Positions 22,530-31,080 are shown, numbered from the stretch's first letter. The stretch is DNA of 36,124 nt from Betaproteobacteria bacterium RIFCSPLOWO2_12_FULL_62_58 (GCA_001772005.1 MERI01000197.1:1-36124); one strand, 5' to 3'. Numbers and translations are program-made. The notes: generated by a model not told the origin, from the letters alone.

Positions 22530-23711
22530 CTACATTCTTACCACGACCTTGATCGCGTCCTCGATGCGCTCGCGCGCGTACTGGATCGCGGTCGGCACCT
22601 GTGCCAGCGGAAAAGTGTGCGTGTGGATGAGCTTCGCCGGAAAACGCTTCTGCGCCATCAGCGCCGCGGCCCGGCGGGTCGCGCTTCTGCCTTCGCCGCG
22701 GATGCCGTACACGTAAATGTTGTTGCGCACCAGGTGCGCGACATCCACCGGCACCGGTTCCTGCGGGAAGGCAACCAGGCAGATGCGCCCGCCGCGGCTC
22801 ACCATGCGCGCGGCCTGGTTGAGCGCGGCCGGCGCCCCCGAGCATTCCAGCACGTAGTGCGCGCCCTTGCCGCGGAGAATGCGCCTGACCGCGGCGACCG
22901 CATCCTCCTCGCTCACGTTCACGACCTCATCCGCACCGAGCTTGCGGCCAATTTCCAGCCGGCCGCGATCACGGCGCGTACCGGCCAGGATCACGGGGCT
23001 TGCACCGAGCGCCTTGGCCACGCCCGCGCCCATGAGCCCGATCGCTCCCGGTCCCATCACCACCACCGACTGTCCGGCGACCAATCCGCCGAGCACGTCC
23101 AGCCCGTAGATCGCGGTGCCGGCGGTGACGATAAGCGTCGCCTCCTCATCGCTCATGTCCTCGGGCACGGGCACCATCGTGTTCACGTGGTTGACCGCAT
23201 ATTCCGCGAAACCGCCGTCAGTGGTGAAGCCGTTGGCGCGGTGGCCCTTGTCGTGCTCGCCGTAGTTCATGCCGTAGTTGAGGCAGGCGGTATACATGCC
23301 CTCGCGGCAGCGCTCGCAGCGCCCGCAGCCGGCGTGGACCTCGACCGCGACGCGCTCACCGATTTCGAACTCGTCCACACCGGGGCCGAGCTTCACCACG
23401 GTACCCATGTACTCATGGCCAGGCGTGAAATTCTTGTTGAACGGCATTCCGCCCTGTATCAGCGCCGGCTCGCCGTGGCTGATGACCTCGAGGTCGGTCC
23501 CGCACACCGCGACCGCGTCAACACGCACCAGCACCTCCGCGACGCCGGGCTGCGGCACCGGTTTTTCCGTCAGAGCCAGTTCGTCCGGCCCGCCGAGCAC
23601 CCACGCCTGCATCTTCTCCGGAATTCGCAAGTCCTTCCGCCTCATGGCGGTGCTCATGACCGCACTCTTACGATAGCCGCCCGCTTGCGCGACGTTCACG
23701 TGATCGGCCAT
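22530..23711 (-). CDS. Zinc-dependent alcohol dehydrogenase
   Basis: This 393-residue medium-chain dehydrogenase has the catalytic-zinc pattern A-V-C-G-T-D-L-E-V-I-S-H-G-E-P and T-P-G-H-E-Y-M-G. The structural-zinc cysteines are H-A-G-C-G-R-C-E-R-C-R-E-G-M-Y-T-A-C. The Rossmann motif is V-V-V-M-G-P-G-A-I-G-L-M-G-A-G. It should oxidise an alcohol or polyol with NAD(P). The ATG at 23711 lies 8 bp after the stop of the 2Fe-2S gene; the long upstream extension to 23819 overlaps that gene and is rejected. The first ~25 residues before L-R-I-P-E-K-M-Q-A-W-V are not conserved-looking, so a start nearer 23654 (M-S-T-A-M-R-R-K) is possible. It sits within the molybdenum hydroxylase operon. Confidence 0.88.
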   Translation of the reverse strand: MADHVNVAQAGGYRKSAVMSTAMRRKDLRIPEKMQAWVLGGPDELALTEKPVPQPGVAEVLVRVDAVAVCGTDLEVISHGEPALIQGGMPFNKNFTPGHEYMGTVVKLGPGVDEFEIGERVAVEVHAGCGRCERCREGMYTACLNYGMNYGEHDKGHRANGFTTDGGFAEYAVNHVNTMVPVPEDMSDEEATLIVTAGTAIYGLDVLGGLVAGQSVVVMGPGAIGLMGAGVAKALGASPVILAGTRRDRGRLEIGRKLGADEVVNVSEEDAVAAVRRILRGKGAHYVLECSGAPAALNQAARMVSRGGRICLVAFPQEPVPVDVAHLVRNNIYVYGIRGEGRSATRRAAALMAQKRFPAKLIHTHTFPLAQVPTAIQYARERIEDAIKVVVRM

Positions 23712-23719
23712 GGCCTGGC

Positions 23720-24223
23720 TCACTCCGCTGGCTCCCGCGTCGTCCGCTCCGCGGTTTCCGCCCGGAGGACGCGTGCGGCCGCCTGGATCGCCTCGATCAT
23801 TTTGGTATAGCCGGTGCACCGACAGAGATTTCCGGACAGCGCGTCCTTGATTTCCTGCACGGTGGGGTTCGAGTTCTCATCGAGCAACGCCTTCGCCGAC
23901 AGAATGGTTCCCGGTCCGCAGAAGCCGCACTGCAACGACCCATGATCCTCGAATGCCTTCTGGATCGGGTGCAGCCGGTCCCGGGTCGCGAGTCCTTCGA
24001 TGGTCAGCACCGAGCGGCGGTCGGCCTGGCCCGCGAGCATCAGGCACGCGTTAATCGGCTTGCCGTCAACGATCACCGTACACGCGCCGCAATCGCCAAC
24101 GTCGCATCCGACCTTGGCGCCCGTCAGGTTGAAATGGTCGCGCAACAGCTCGAGCAGCGTTGTTTCCGGCGGGACCGACGCGCTCCGCGTCGTGCCGTTG
24201 ACTTCGATCGTTACGTTCGTCAC
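23720..24223 (-). CDS. Molybdenum hydroxylase, 2Fe-2S subunit (CoxS/XdhC-type)
   Basis: This 167-residue subunit carries two 2Fe-2S clusters that pass electrons from molybdenum to FAD. The plant-ferredoxin-type cluster is G-C-D-V-G-D-C-G-A-C-T-V-I-V-D-G-K with a later I-N-A-C-L. The second is Q-C-G-F-C-G-P-G with G-N-L-C-R-C-T-G-Y. The GTG start at 24223 overlaps the stop of the FAD-subunit gene (GTGA), which implies translational coupling. The C-terminal ~20 residues (A-E-T-A-E-R-T-T-R-E-P-A-E) are a variable tail. Confidence 0.95.
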   Translation of the reverse strand: MTNVTIEVNGTTRSASVPPETTLLELLRDHFNLTGAKVGCDVGDCGACTVIVDGKPINACLMLAGQADRRSVLTIEGLATRDRLHPIQKAFEDHGSLQCGFCGPGTILSAKALLDENSNPTVQEIKDALSGNLCRCTGYTKMIEAIQAAARVLRAETAERTTREPAE

Positions 24224-25110
24224 GGCGCCTTTCCTTCCCGCTTCGCCGTGGCGCGCGCGTAAGCATTTTCCAAAGCCCGCTTGGTGAGGACCGCGATCAG
24301 ATCGCGCCGGTAATCGGCCGAGGCGCGGAAGTCACTGATCGGCTTCGCCTCGCCGGCGGCGATGCGGCCTGCTTCGGTCATACCTTCGGGCGTCACCGCG
24401 CGCCCCTCGAGATACGCCTCAGCCTTAGTCGCGCGGATGACTGTCGGCGCGACGGCGCCGAGCCCGATCCGCGGCGCGACGAAGACATGCTGGTCCCAAT
24501 CGACCCACAGGCTCGCCGCGACGTTGACCAACGCCAGCGCCTGACCCTTGCGCAATCCGGCCTTCAGAAATTCCGTCGGCTTGCCAAGATTCTTCCTGGG
24601 AATGACGATCTCCACGAGCAGTTCGCCGCGTTTGAGGACGGATTTGCGGGGCCCCGCGAAGAACTCGGCGAGCGGCATCTGCTGATAGCCGCCGGGCCCG
24701 GCAACGGTAACCAGCGCTTCAAGCGCGATCAACGTTGGGCCGCTGTCCATGGAGGGCACGCAGGTCACGAGATTGCCGCCGAGCGTGCCGAGATTCCGCG
24801 TCTGCACGGCGCCAATGGTGTGTGCCGCATCGACAAGAGCCGGAAACATCTCCTGGATGATCGATGAACCCATGATCTCGGCATGCGTGACCATGGCGCC
24901 GATACGAAGTCCCCGATCGGTGATGGCGATGCCCTTCAGGTCCACGGCGCGAGAAAGATCAATGACAACGTCCGGCATGCTGGACGCCGACTTCAACTCC
25001 ACCAGGAGATCGGTGCCCCCTGCGAGGACCTTGACCGACGGGCCATGCTTCGCGAGCAGCGCCAAAGCATGCCGGGCGTCCTTCGCAGTAACAAACTCAA
25101 ACGCTTTCAT
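24220..25110 (-). CDS. Molybdenum hydroxylase, FAD-binding subunit (CoxM-type)
   Basis: This 296-residue subunit binds FAD and hands electrons to the final acceptor. The first FAD motif is V-L-A-G-G-T-D-L-L-V-E-L-K, near residue 30. The second is T-I-G-A-V-Q-T-R-N-L-G-T-L-G-G-N-L. The C-terminal CO-dehydrogenase-like FAD domain follows. It is the first gene of the minus-strand operon and has a good ribosome binding site (GGAGGTG). The 297-bp region between this start and the hydrolase gene at 25408 is AT-rich and should contain promoters for both directions. The substrate oxidised by the complex is not shown by this subunit. Confidence 0.93.
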   Translation of the reverse strand: MKAFEFVTAKDARHALALLAKHGPSVKVLAGGTDLLVELKSASSMPDVVIDLSRAVDLKGIAITDRGLRIGAMVTHAEIMGSSIIQEMFPALVDAAHTIGAVQTRNLGTLGGNLVTCVPSMDSGPTLIALEALVTVAGPGGYQQMPLAEFFAGPRKSVLKRGELLVEIVIPRKNLGKPTEFLKAGLRKGQALALVNVAASLWVDWDQHVFVAPRIGLGAVAPTVIRATKAEAYLEGRAVTPEGMTEAGRIAAGEAKPISDFRASADYRRDLIAVLTKRALENAYARATAKREGKAP

Positions 25111-25407
25111 GGTTCACCTCCGATTCATCCGCCCGATTCCTCTTGCGCCGCAAACCGGCCACAATCACCACCGCGTGCTTCTTGTATTTTTTACCAATTA
25201 TTCATGGTTCAACCGGGGTCCGTTCAAAAAAAAGGGGGTTTGTTTGATCTACCGCAAGAACCATCGAGCTTTGGGCTGGGAAACCACCGACTCCTGTCGA
25301 TATTTGTAATTTACGATGCGCCGGCAAGCCGCCGCCGTTCGCCTGTATCGAACCTGCCGATCACGCAGGTAGAATATCCGCTTCATCAACAACAACCAGA
25401 ATCCCCA

Positions 25408-26514
25408 ATGGACAAGCCATCCAAATCCGCCGCCGAACCACACGGCGAGATAATCACCCGCCGCTGGACCGAGCAGCGCTGGCTGCTCGACAACATCATC
25501 CGCTCGGTCGGCGTTGACTGGGATCAGCCGCGCACCATCAGCTACAACGCGCCCTGCGGCCCCGAGGCTAATGCCGACTTCGCCGCGATCCGCGAGCGTG
25601 TGAAAAAATATGCCGACATCGCACCGGCGTTCGCGGCCACCGCCCGCCGCCGCGAGGCCAAGGCGCAGGCGGCCGAGGACGCCGGCGAACCGGTGACCGC
25701 GCGCCATAACTACTTCATGGCGGCCATCCACTGGGCGGCCGCCCAATGGCCGTACGACGAGAACAACGAAACGAACCTCGGCTGCAACGAGCGCAAGCGC
25801 GAGTGCTATACGCGTTACGCCAAGCTCGCGGACCACCGCGTCGAGGCGGCGTGGATTCCGTTCCAGGGCAAGGTGCTTCCCGGTTGGTTTCACCTGCCGC
25901 CCGGTTATCAGGGCGGCCGCATTCCGGCGGTGGTGTCGATTCCGGGCATGGACGGCTTCAAGGAAGCAAACATCTCCATGTACGGCGACCGCTGGCTCGC
26001 GCGCGGCATCATCGGCAGCAGCTTCGGTTCCTTTTTCTCGACCATCGTGTGCGCCAACGAACCGCGTTTCCGCGCCTGCGCCGTGAGCGCGACGTGCCTC
26101 GAGCCGGGCTGTCACACGATCTTCGAGGAAGCGTCTCCGACCTTCAAACGGCGCTTCATGTACATGTCGGGGTACACCGACGAGGATGCCTTCGACGAGT
26201 TCTGCAAGACCCTGACCTGGGAGGGACACGCCGGGAAGATCCGCGTGCCGTATCTGTGCGTGGCGGGCGAAGCCGACGAGCTGAGCCCGCCCGAACACAC
26301 CGAGCGGCTGCTCAGGATACTAGCGTGCCCGAAGCAACTCGTCGTATACCAGGACTGCCGCCACTCGGTCGGCAACGTGCCCTCGACAAATCTCGGGCCG
26401 GCGCCCGCGGTCCTCGTCGCCGACTGGATGAACGCGCGGTTGTCCGGAAAACCTTTCCCCAGCGAACGCTGGTACGTCGAGGCGAGCGGCCGTGTGGTGA
26501 AGACGCCGCTTTGA
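25408..26514 (+). CDS. Alpha/beta hydrolase with apparent core deletion
   Basis: This 368-residue protein is like bacterial alpha/beta hydrolases of the FrsA/DUF1100 and pseudooxynicotine-hydrolase group. A ~150-residue helical N-terminal part is followed by a hydrolase fold with S-I-P-G-M-D-G-F-K-E and the nucleophile elbow G-S-S-F-G-S. A late acid (G-E-A-D-E-L-S-P-P-E-H) and histidine (C-R-H-S-V-G) complete the triad. Relatives have roughly 45-60 residues, including a G-P-G-Q-type strand, between W-L-A-R-G-I and the G-S-S-F-G elbow; here they are adjacent. The missing piece is in frame. It is part of the central sheet, so activity is doubtful. Either the gene carries a real deletion or the assembly does. 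No strong ribosome binding site precedes the ATG. The substrate is unknown. Confidence 0.75.
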   Translation: MDKPSKSAAEPHGEIITRRWTEQRWLLDNIIRSVGVDWDQPRTISYNAPCGPEANADFAAIRERVKKYADIAPAFAATARRREAKAQAAEDAGEPVTARHNYFMAAIHWAAAQWPYDENNETNLGCNERKRECYTRYAKLADHRVEAAWIPFQGKVLPGWFHLPPGYQGGRIPAVVSIPGMDGFKEANISMYGDRWLARGIIGSSFGSFFSTIVCANEPRFRACAVSATCLEPGCHTIFEEASPTFKRRFMYMSGYTDEDAFDEFCKTLTWEGHAGKIRVPYLCVAGEADELSPPEHTERLLRILACPKQLVVYQDCRHSVGNVPSTNLGPAPAVLVADWMNARLSGKPFPSERWYVEASGRVVKTPL

Positions 26515-26858
26515 TCGCGGTCCTCTTTCGGGGAGGAGGAAGCCCGCAAACCTTGACTTATCGCAAAGCTTGTAGCGCCACGATTCGCTACATTCCAGCA
26601 ACCGCCAGGCCCCGCGATCGTTGCGCCGATTGGCCGTGACAATATATCTGATTCGTGGGAAATTCTGAAGTCGCACAATTATTAGTCTCTTATCGCTTCA
26701 CTGTTGACAAATCTGGCGAGGAATTTCAACGCAAAGGGCGCAAGGACCACAGAAAGAGAAGAGAAAGGTAGCAGGATTCATTGCGGCCTTTCCTCTCCAC
26801 TTTGCGTCTTTGCGTTAAGACTTTTTTGGATCCGGCTATGCCGGCTTGGGGGAGGAAG
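26515..26858. other. Intergenic region with inverted AACGCAAAG repeats
   Basis: This 344-bp spacer has no convincing gene. Its right part holds an inverted pair: CAACGCAAAGGGCGCAAGG near 26728-26746 and, on the opposite strand, TTAACGCAAAGACGCAAAG near 26800-26818. A purine-rich stretch lies between them. This AACGCAAAG type is a common dispersed intergenic repeat. It ends about 40 bp before the next gene's start. No promoter could be located. Confidence 0.5.
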
Positions 26859-27779
26859 ATGCGCGAAATGCGTTATGAGGCGCCAAGGACGCTGGAGGCG
26901 GCGGTTGCCCTGCTCGCGGGCGCGAACGGGCAAGCGAGAGTGCTGGCCGGCGGCACGGACCTGCTGATCCAGATGCGCGGCGGCCGCGTTGAGCCCGAAC
27001 TGCTGGTCGACATCAAGGGCATCCCCGAGATGACCTCGATTGTTGCCGAAAACGGCGCGTTTCGTTTCGGCGCGGCTGTTCCCTGCATGGAGCTGGTCGA
27101 GCATGAGGCATTCGCGAAGGCATGGCCCGGCGTGACCGAAGCAGTCAAGCTGATCGGCTCGATCCAGGTGAAGGGACGCGCGACCGTGGGCGGCAATCTG
27201 TGCAACGCCTCGCCGGCTGCGGACAGCGTTCCCGCCATGATCGCCGCCGGAGCGTCCGTGAGCATTGTGGGGCCCAACGGCAGACGCGAAGCACGAGTCG
27301 AGGATATCGCCACGGGGCCGGGCAAGACTTCGCTCGCCAAGGACGAAATCGTCACCTCATTCCTGCTGCGGCGGCGCCCGCCGCGTTCGGGTGACGCCTA
27401 TCTTCGCTTCACCCCGCGCACCGAGATGGACATTGCGGTCGTCGGGGCGGGGGTCAACCTCACGCTGGACGACAGCGGCGTCTGCAGCCAGGCGCGGGTC
27501 AGCCTCGGCGCGGTCGCCGAGCGCGCTTTGCTGGTGTCCGAGGCAGCGGCCGCACTGATCGGCACGAAGGTCGACGCCGCCGCGCTCAAGCGCCTGGCCG
27601 CCGCGGCGAGCGCGGCCTGTCAGCCGATCGACGACAAGCGCGGAACCAAGGAATACCGGATCAAGGTTGCCGGTGTGATGGCGCGGCGCGCCGCTGAAAT
27701 TGCGCTCGCTAGGAGTTTGTCGGACTCAGCCCCGACAAACTCCTTACGCAAAACCGCCCGCACGCAAAACAGCATATAG
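26859..27779 (+). CDS. Molybdenum hydroxylase 2, FAD-binding subunit
   Basis: The 306-residue CoxM-type subunit has V-L-A-G-G-T-D-L-L-I-Q-M-R near residue 30 and S-I-Q-V-K-G-R-A-T-V-G-G-N-L-C-N-A-S near residue 105, both FAD-contact motifs. It is the first gene of the second three-subunit cluster (FAD, 2Fe-2S, Mo order). The ATG at 26859 is chosen for its strong ribosome binding site (GGGGGAGGAAG). The last 22 codons, from residue 285 on, are encoded by a hairpin repeat element at 27711. The normal family C-terminus (R-A-A-E-I-A-L-A) ends exactly before it. The protein tail is therefore probably replaced by repeat-encoded sequence. Confidence 0.9.
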   Translation: MREMRYEAPRTLEAAVALLAGANGQARVLAGGTDLLIQMRGGRVEPELLVDIKGIPEMTSIVAENGAFRFGAAVPCMELVEHEAFAKAWPGVTEAVKLIGSIQVKGRATVGGNLCNASPAADSVPAMIAAGASVSIVGPNGRREARVEDIATGPGKTSLAKDEIVTSFLLRRRPPRSGDAYLRFTPRTEMDIAVVGAGVNLTLDDSGVCSQARVSLGAVAERALLVSEAAAALIGTKVDAAALKRLAAAASAACQPIDDKRGTKEYRIKVAGVMARRAAEIALARSLSDSAPTNSLRKTARTQNSI

Positions 27780-27919
27780 GGATTCCAAAAACATGCATTC
27801 CACACTGTACCAGCCATCTACAGCGGCCAACAAGGGACATTTCGTTCGGCTTTATTCCAAATCTGCGGGCAGTTTTGCGTTCAGCAGCATGTCGGAGCGC
27901 CAGGTCCGACAGGCTGCTG
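27711..27919. repeat. Composite hairpin repeat element
   Basis: The left end is a perfect 13-bp hairpin (AGGAGTTTGTCGG at 27711-27723 with its complement at 27732-27744). The right end is a 14/15-bp hairpin (27882-27896 with 27905-27919). Just inside lie inverted arms ACGCAAAACCGCCCGC (27746-27761) and its near-complement at 27865-27880, with 15 of 16 matching. The block looks like a mobile non-autonomous repeat, or two fused REP-like units. It replaces the 3' end of the FAD gene and separates it from the 2Fe-2S gene. Confidence 0.65.
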
Positions 27920-27938
27920 GGGCAAGGAGGAAGAACTG

Positions 27939-28415
27939 ATGGCCAAGCATCATGTAACGGCGACGCTCAACGGAAATGTCGTCGAATTTCTTTGCGAAAC
28001 GCACCAGACGCTTCTCGAAGTACTGCGCGACGAACTGCGCCTCACCGGAACCAAGGAAGGTTGCGGCACGGGCGACTGTGGCGCCTGCAGTGTAACGGTC
28101 GACGCGCGCCTGATGTGCTCGTGCCTCGTCCTCGGCGTCGAGGCCCAGGGCAAGTCCATACAAACGATCGAGGGCATGGCCGTCGGCACAGAGTTGCACC
28201 CGTTGCAGCGCAAGTTCCTGGAGCACGCCGCGCTGCAGTGCGGCATCTGCACGCCGGGGGTCCTTATCGCGGCGCGGTCACTGCTGGAGCGCAATCCCGA
28301 TCCGACCGAGGAGGAAGTCCGCTACTGGTTGGCGGGCAACCTGTGCCGCTGCACCGGGTATAACAAGATCGTCGAGGCGGTGCTCGATGCCGCGCGCGAA
28401 ATGCGGAGGGTTTGA
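27939..28415 (+). CDS. Molybdenum hydroxylase 2, 2Fe-2S subunit
   Basis: This 158-residue electron-transfer subunit has the two expected cluster motifs. The first is G-C-G-T-G-D-C-G-A-C-S-V-T-V-D with a later M-C-S-C-L. The second is Q-C-G-I-C-T-P-G with G-N-L-C-R-C-T-G-Y. A strong ribosome binding site (AAGGAGGAAG) precedes the ATG and follows directly on the hairpin repeat. The stop codon is 2 bp before the ATG of the Mo subunit. The neighbouring genes complete a CoxMSL-like enzyme. Confidence 0.95.
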   Translation: MAKHHVTATLNGNVVEFLCETHQTLLEVLRDELRLTGTKEGCGTGDCGACSVTVDARLMCSCLVLGVEAQGKSIQTIEGMAVGTELHPLQRKFLEHAALQCGICTPGVLIAARSLLERNPDPTEEEVRYWLAGNLCRCTGYNKIVEAVLDAAREMRRV

Positions 28416-28417
28416 CT

Positions 28418-30859
28418 ATGTCGACCACGATCGATTACTCCGAAAAAAAGCTGAAGGTCATCGGCACCCGCCCGGTTCGGCCCGACGGCGTGCCGAAGGT
28501 GACGGGTCTCGCCCAATACGGCGCCGACTTCTCTCTGCCGGGCATGCTGTGGGGCAAAATCCTGCGCTCGCCGCATGCTCATGCCCGCATCCGCTCGATC
28601 GACACCTCGAAAGCGCAGGCGCTGCGCGGCGTCAAGGCGGTGATGACCTCCGCGGACCTCCCCGAGCAGAAGTTCGAGTATGTCGGCCCCGAGCGTCTCG
28701 CCGTGAATTTCTGGCACATGACGCGCAACATCATGGCGCGCGAGAAAGTCCTCTACGAGGGTCACGCCGTCGCCGCCGTCGCCGCGATCAGCACGACCAT
28801 CGCCGACGAGGCGCTGCGGCTGATCGAAGTCGATTACGAGGTGCTGCCGCACGTCATCGACGTCGATGAGGCGATGCAGCCCGATGCTCCCCTGCTGTTT
28901 GAGGACATGATCACCCGCGGCGTCGAGCCCGCGCCGAACAAGCCCTCGAACACCTCCAAGCGGGTCGAGTTCAAGATCGGCGACCTCGAGGCCGGCTTCG
29001 CCGCGGCCGACGAGATCGTGGAGATGGACTTCAAGACCGCGCCGGTGCATCAAGGCTATATCGAGCCGCAAGGATGCCTCGCGCGCTTCGACAGCGACGG
29101 TCAGGCGGAGCTTTGGTCGTCGAGTCAGGGTCACTTCATCGTGCGCACGTTGACGGCGCGGCTCCTCGGCATGAAAACCGGCGACCTGCGCGTTCATCCC
29201 GCCGAGATCGGCGGCGCTTTCGGCGGCAAGACCGTCGTCTATGTCGAGCCGGTGGCGGTCGTTCTCTCCCGCAAGTCGGGCCATCCCGTGAAGCTCGTGA
29301 TAAGTCGGGAAGAGGTGTTCAAGGCCACCGGCCCGACCTCCGGGGCGTCAATGACGGTCAAGATTGGGGTCAAGAAGGACGGCAAGATCGTCGCCGCCGA
29401 CGGCCTCTTCAAGTATCAGGCGGGCGCCTTCCCCGGCTCGCCGGTCATGAACGGTTGCATGTGCGGCTTTGCGCCCTACGACATCCCGAATGTACGCACG
29501 GTCGGCTACGACGTGGTTTGCAATCGGCCCAAGTCGGCCGCATACCGCGCCCCCGGCTCGCCGATCTCGGCCTTCGCTGTGGAGAGCACCGTCGACATGG
29601 TCGCGGCCAGGATCGGCATGGACCCGCTACAGTTCAGGCTGAGGAACATCGCCAAGCCAGGAACGCCGACGGTCTGGGGGCCGAAGCACGCGCACGAAGG
29701 CTTCGCCGAAACCATCCAGGCACTGCTGAAGCATCCTGGCTACACCGCGGCGCTCGGCAAGAACCAGGGACGCGGCGTTGCCTCGGGCTACTGGTTCAAC
29801 GGCGGCGGCGAATCGAGCGCGACGGTACACGTCAACGAGGATGGGACGGTCGTCGTCGCGACCGGCAGCCCGGACATCGGCGGCTCGCGCGCGTCGATGG
29901 CCCTCATGGCGGCCGAGACGCTGGGCATCGATTACGACAAGGTCCGGCCGATCGTCGCCGACACCAACTCGGTCGGCTACACCCAGGGCACCGGTGGCTC
30001 GCGCGTCACCTACGCGACCGGCCTCGCGGACATCGGCGGCTCGCGCGCGTCGATGGCCCTCATGGCGGCCGAGACGCTGGGCATCGATTACGACAAGGTC
30101 CGGCCGATCGTCGCCGACACCAACTCGGTCGGCTACACCCAGGGCACCGGTGGCTCGCGCGTCACCTACGCGACCGGCCTCGCCGTGGTCAACGCGTGCA
30201 ACAAAGTGATCGGCGAACTGCGCGCCCGGGCCGCGATGATCTGGGACGTGGACGCCGACGACGTGATCTGGGAGGACGGCTGCGCCAGGCCAGCGGGCAA
30301 GAAGGCCGGCGAGTTTGAGCCGCTGCCGCTCAAGGCGATCGCCGCCAAGCGGACGGTGACCGGCGGACCGATCAGCGCTTCGGCGTCACTCAACGCGGGC
30401 GGCCAGGCGCCCGGCTTCGCCACCGAGTTTTGCGACGTCGAGGTCGACCCCGAGACGGGCAAGGTGAAGATCCTGCGCTTCGTCGCCGCGCAGGATGTGG
30501 GCCGCGCCATCCATCCGAGCTATGTCGAGGGACAGATCCAGGGCGGCGTCGTGCAGGGCATCGGCTGGGCGTTGAATGAGGAATACATCTACGACCGGGC
30601 GGGACGACTCACGAACGCGGGGTTCCTTGACTACCGGATCCCGGTCGCGTCCGATTTGCCGATGATCGAAACGGTGCTGGTCGAGGTGCCGAACCCGAAC
30701 CACCCGTTTGGCGTGAAGGGTGTGGCCGAAGCCAACATCGTCCCGCCGATGGCGGCGATCGCCAACGCGATCAACAATGCGATCGGCCGGCGCATGACCG
30801 AACTGCCGATGTCGCCGCCGAAGGTGCTCGCCGCGCTCGACTCGGGACGCGGGGGCTAG
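28418..30859 (+). CDS. Molybdenum hydroxylase 2, molybdopterin subunit, with internal duplication
   Basis: This 813-residue catalytic subunit has an N-terminal hammerhead domain (V-T-G-L-A-Q-Y-G-A-D near residue 28), then Mo-binding motifs G-G-A-F-G-G-K and A-Y-R-A-P-G-S-P. The C-terminal G-V-K-G-V-A-E carries the catalytic glutamate (E771). The A-Y-R-A-P-G-S motif differs from the active-site loops of CO dehydrogenase, so a role as an aromatic or heterocyclic hydroxylase is more likely. Residues 486-537 are repeated exactly at 538-589 by a 156-bp tandem duplication; without it the protein would have the usual ~760 residues. The ATG at 28418 has ribosome binding site GGAGGG; the TTG at 28412 is less likely. 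The duplicated segment lies in the second molybdopterin domain, so function is uncertain. Confidence 0.9.
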   Translation: MSTTIDYSEKKLKVIGTRPVRPDGVPKVTGLAQYGADFSLPGMLWGKILRSPHAHARIRSIDTSKAQALRGVKAVMTSADLPEQKFEYVGPERLAVNFWHMTRNIMAREKVLYEGHAVAAVAAISTTIADEALRLIEVDYEVLPHVIDVDEAMQPDAPLLFEDMITRGVEPAPNKPSNTSKRVEFKIGDLEAGFAAADEIVEMDFKTAPVHQGYIEPQGCLARFDSDGQAELWSSSQGHFIVRTLTARLLGMKTGDLRVHPAEIGGAFGGKTVVYVEPVAVVLSRKSGHPVKLVISREEVFKATGPTSGASMTVKIGVKKDGKIVAADGLFKYQAGAFPGSPVMNGCMCGFAPYDIPNVRTVGYDVVCNRPKSAAYRAPGSPISAFAVESTVDMVAARIGMDPLQFRLRNIAKPGTPTVWGPKHAHEGFAETIQALLKHPGYTAALGKNQGRGVASGYWFNGGGESSATVHVNEDGTVVVATGSPDIGGSRASMALMAAETLGIDYDKVRPIVADTNSVGYTQGTGGSRVTYATGLADIGGSRASMALMAAETLGIDYDKVRPIVADTNSVGYTQGTGGSRVTYATGLAVVNACNKVIGELRARAAMIWDVDADDVIWEDGCARPAGKKAGEFEPLPLKAIAAKRTVTGGPISASASLNAGGQAPGFATEFCDVEVDPETGKVKILRFVAAQDVGRAIHPSYVEGQIQGGVVQGIGWALNEEYIYDRAGRLTNAGFLDYRIPVASDLPMIETVLVEVPNPNHPFGVKGVAEANIVPPMAAIANAINNAIGRRMTELPMSPPKVLAALDSGRGG
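29872..30183 (+). repeat. Perfect 156-bp in-frame tandem duplication
   Basis: Positions 29872-30027 and 30028-30183 are identical over all 156 bases. The repeat starts GGACATCGGCGGCTCGCGCG and ends GGCCTCGC. Each copy encodes the same 52 residues (D-I-G-G-S-R-A-S-M-A to Y-A-T-G-L-A). One matching base (C) lies at the junction. The absence of any difference means a very recent event or an assembly artefact. Confidence 0.95.
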
Positions 30860-30872
30860 CACCGAAGTGCCT

Positions 30873-30946
30873 CAGGGGTCAGTTCTCGCATCAGGGGTCA
30901 GTTCTTGACTTGACACTCCTACATGCAAGGTCAAGAACTGACCCTG
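30873..30946. repeat. REP-like repeat (AGGGGTCAGTTCTTGAC)
   Basis: Two direct copies start CAGGGGTCAGTTCT (30873 and 30892). An inverted arm GTCAAGAACTGACCCTG lies at 30930-30946, forming a 16-17-bp stem with the second copy around a 20-base loop. This resembles repeats mobilised by REP-associated transposases. It lies 13 bp after the Mo subunit stop and could also terminate or protect that transcript. No transposase gene is in the window. Confidence 0.6.
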
Positions 30947-31080
30947 CTCCCCGGCTTCTCCAGCAGGAAGCCATGGAGCCGCAGTAAATCGTCTTCCGCC
31001 CCTGTGCTACCCTACCCGGGGGCGTACTGTCGCTTGCACGAGGGTTCGTGGTAATTCCCGGGGGTGATCGAAGGATAGCG

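Noticed and set aside
26859-30859. CO dehydrogenase (coxMSL)
   Set aside because: Gene order fits, but the Mo subunit has A-Y-R-A-P-G-S instead of the CO dehydrogenase active-site loop motifs, so only a general molybdenum hydroxylase is called.
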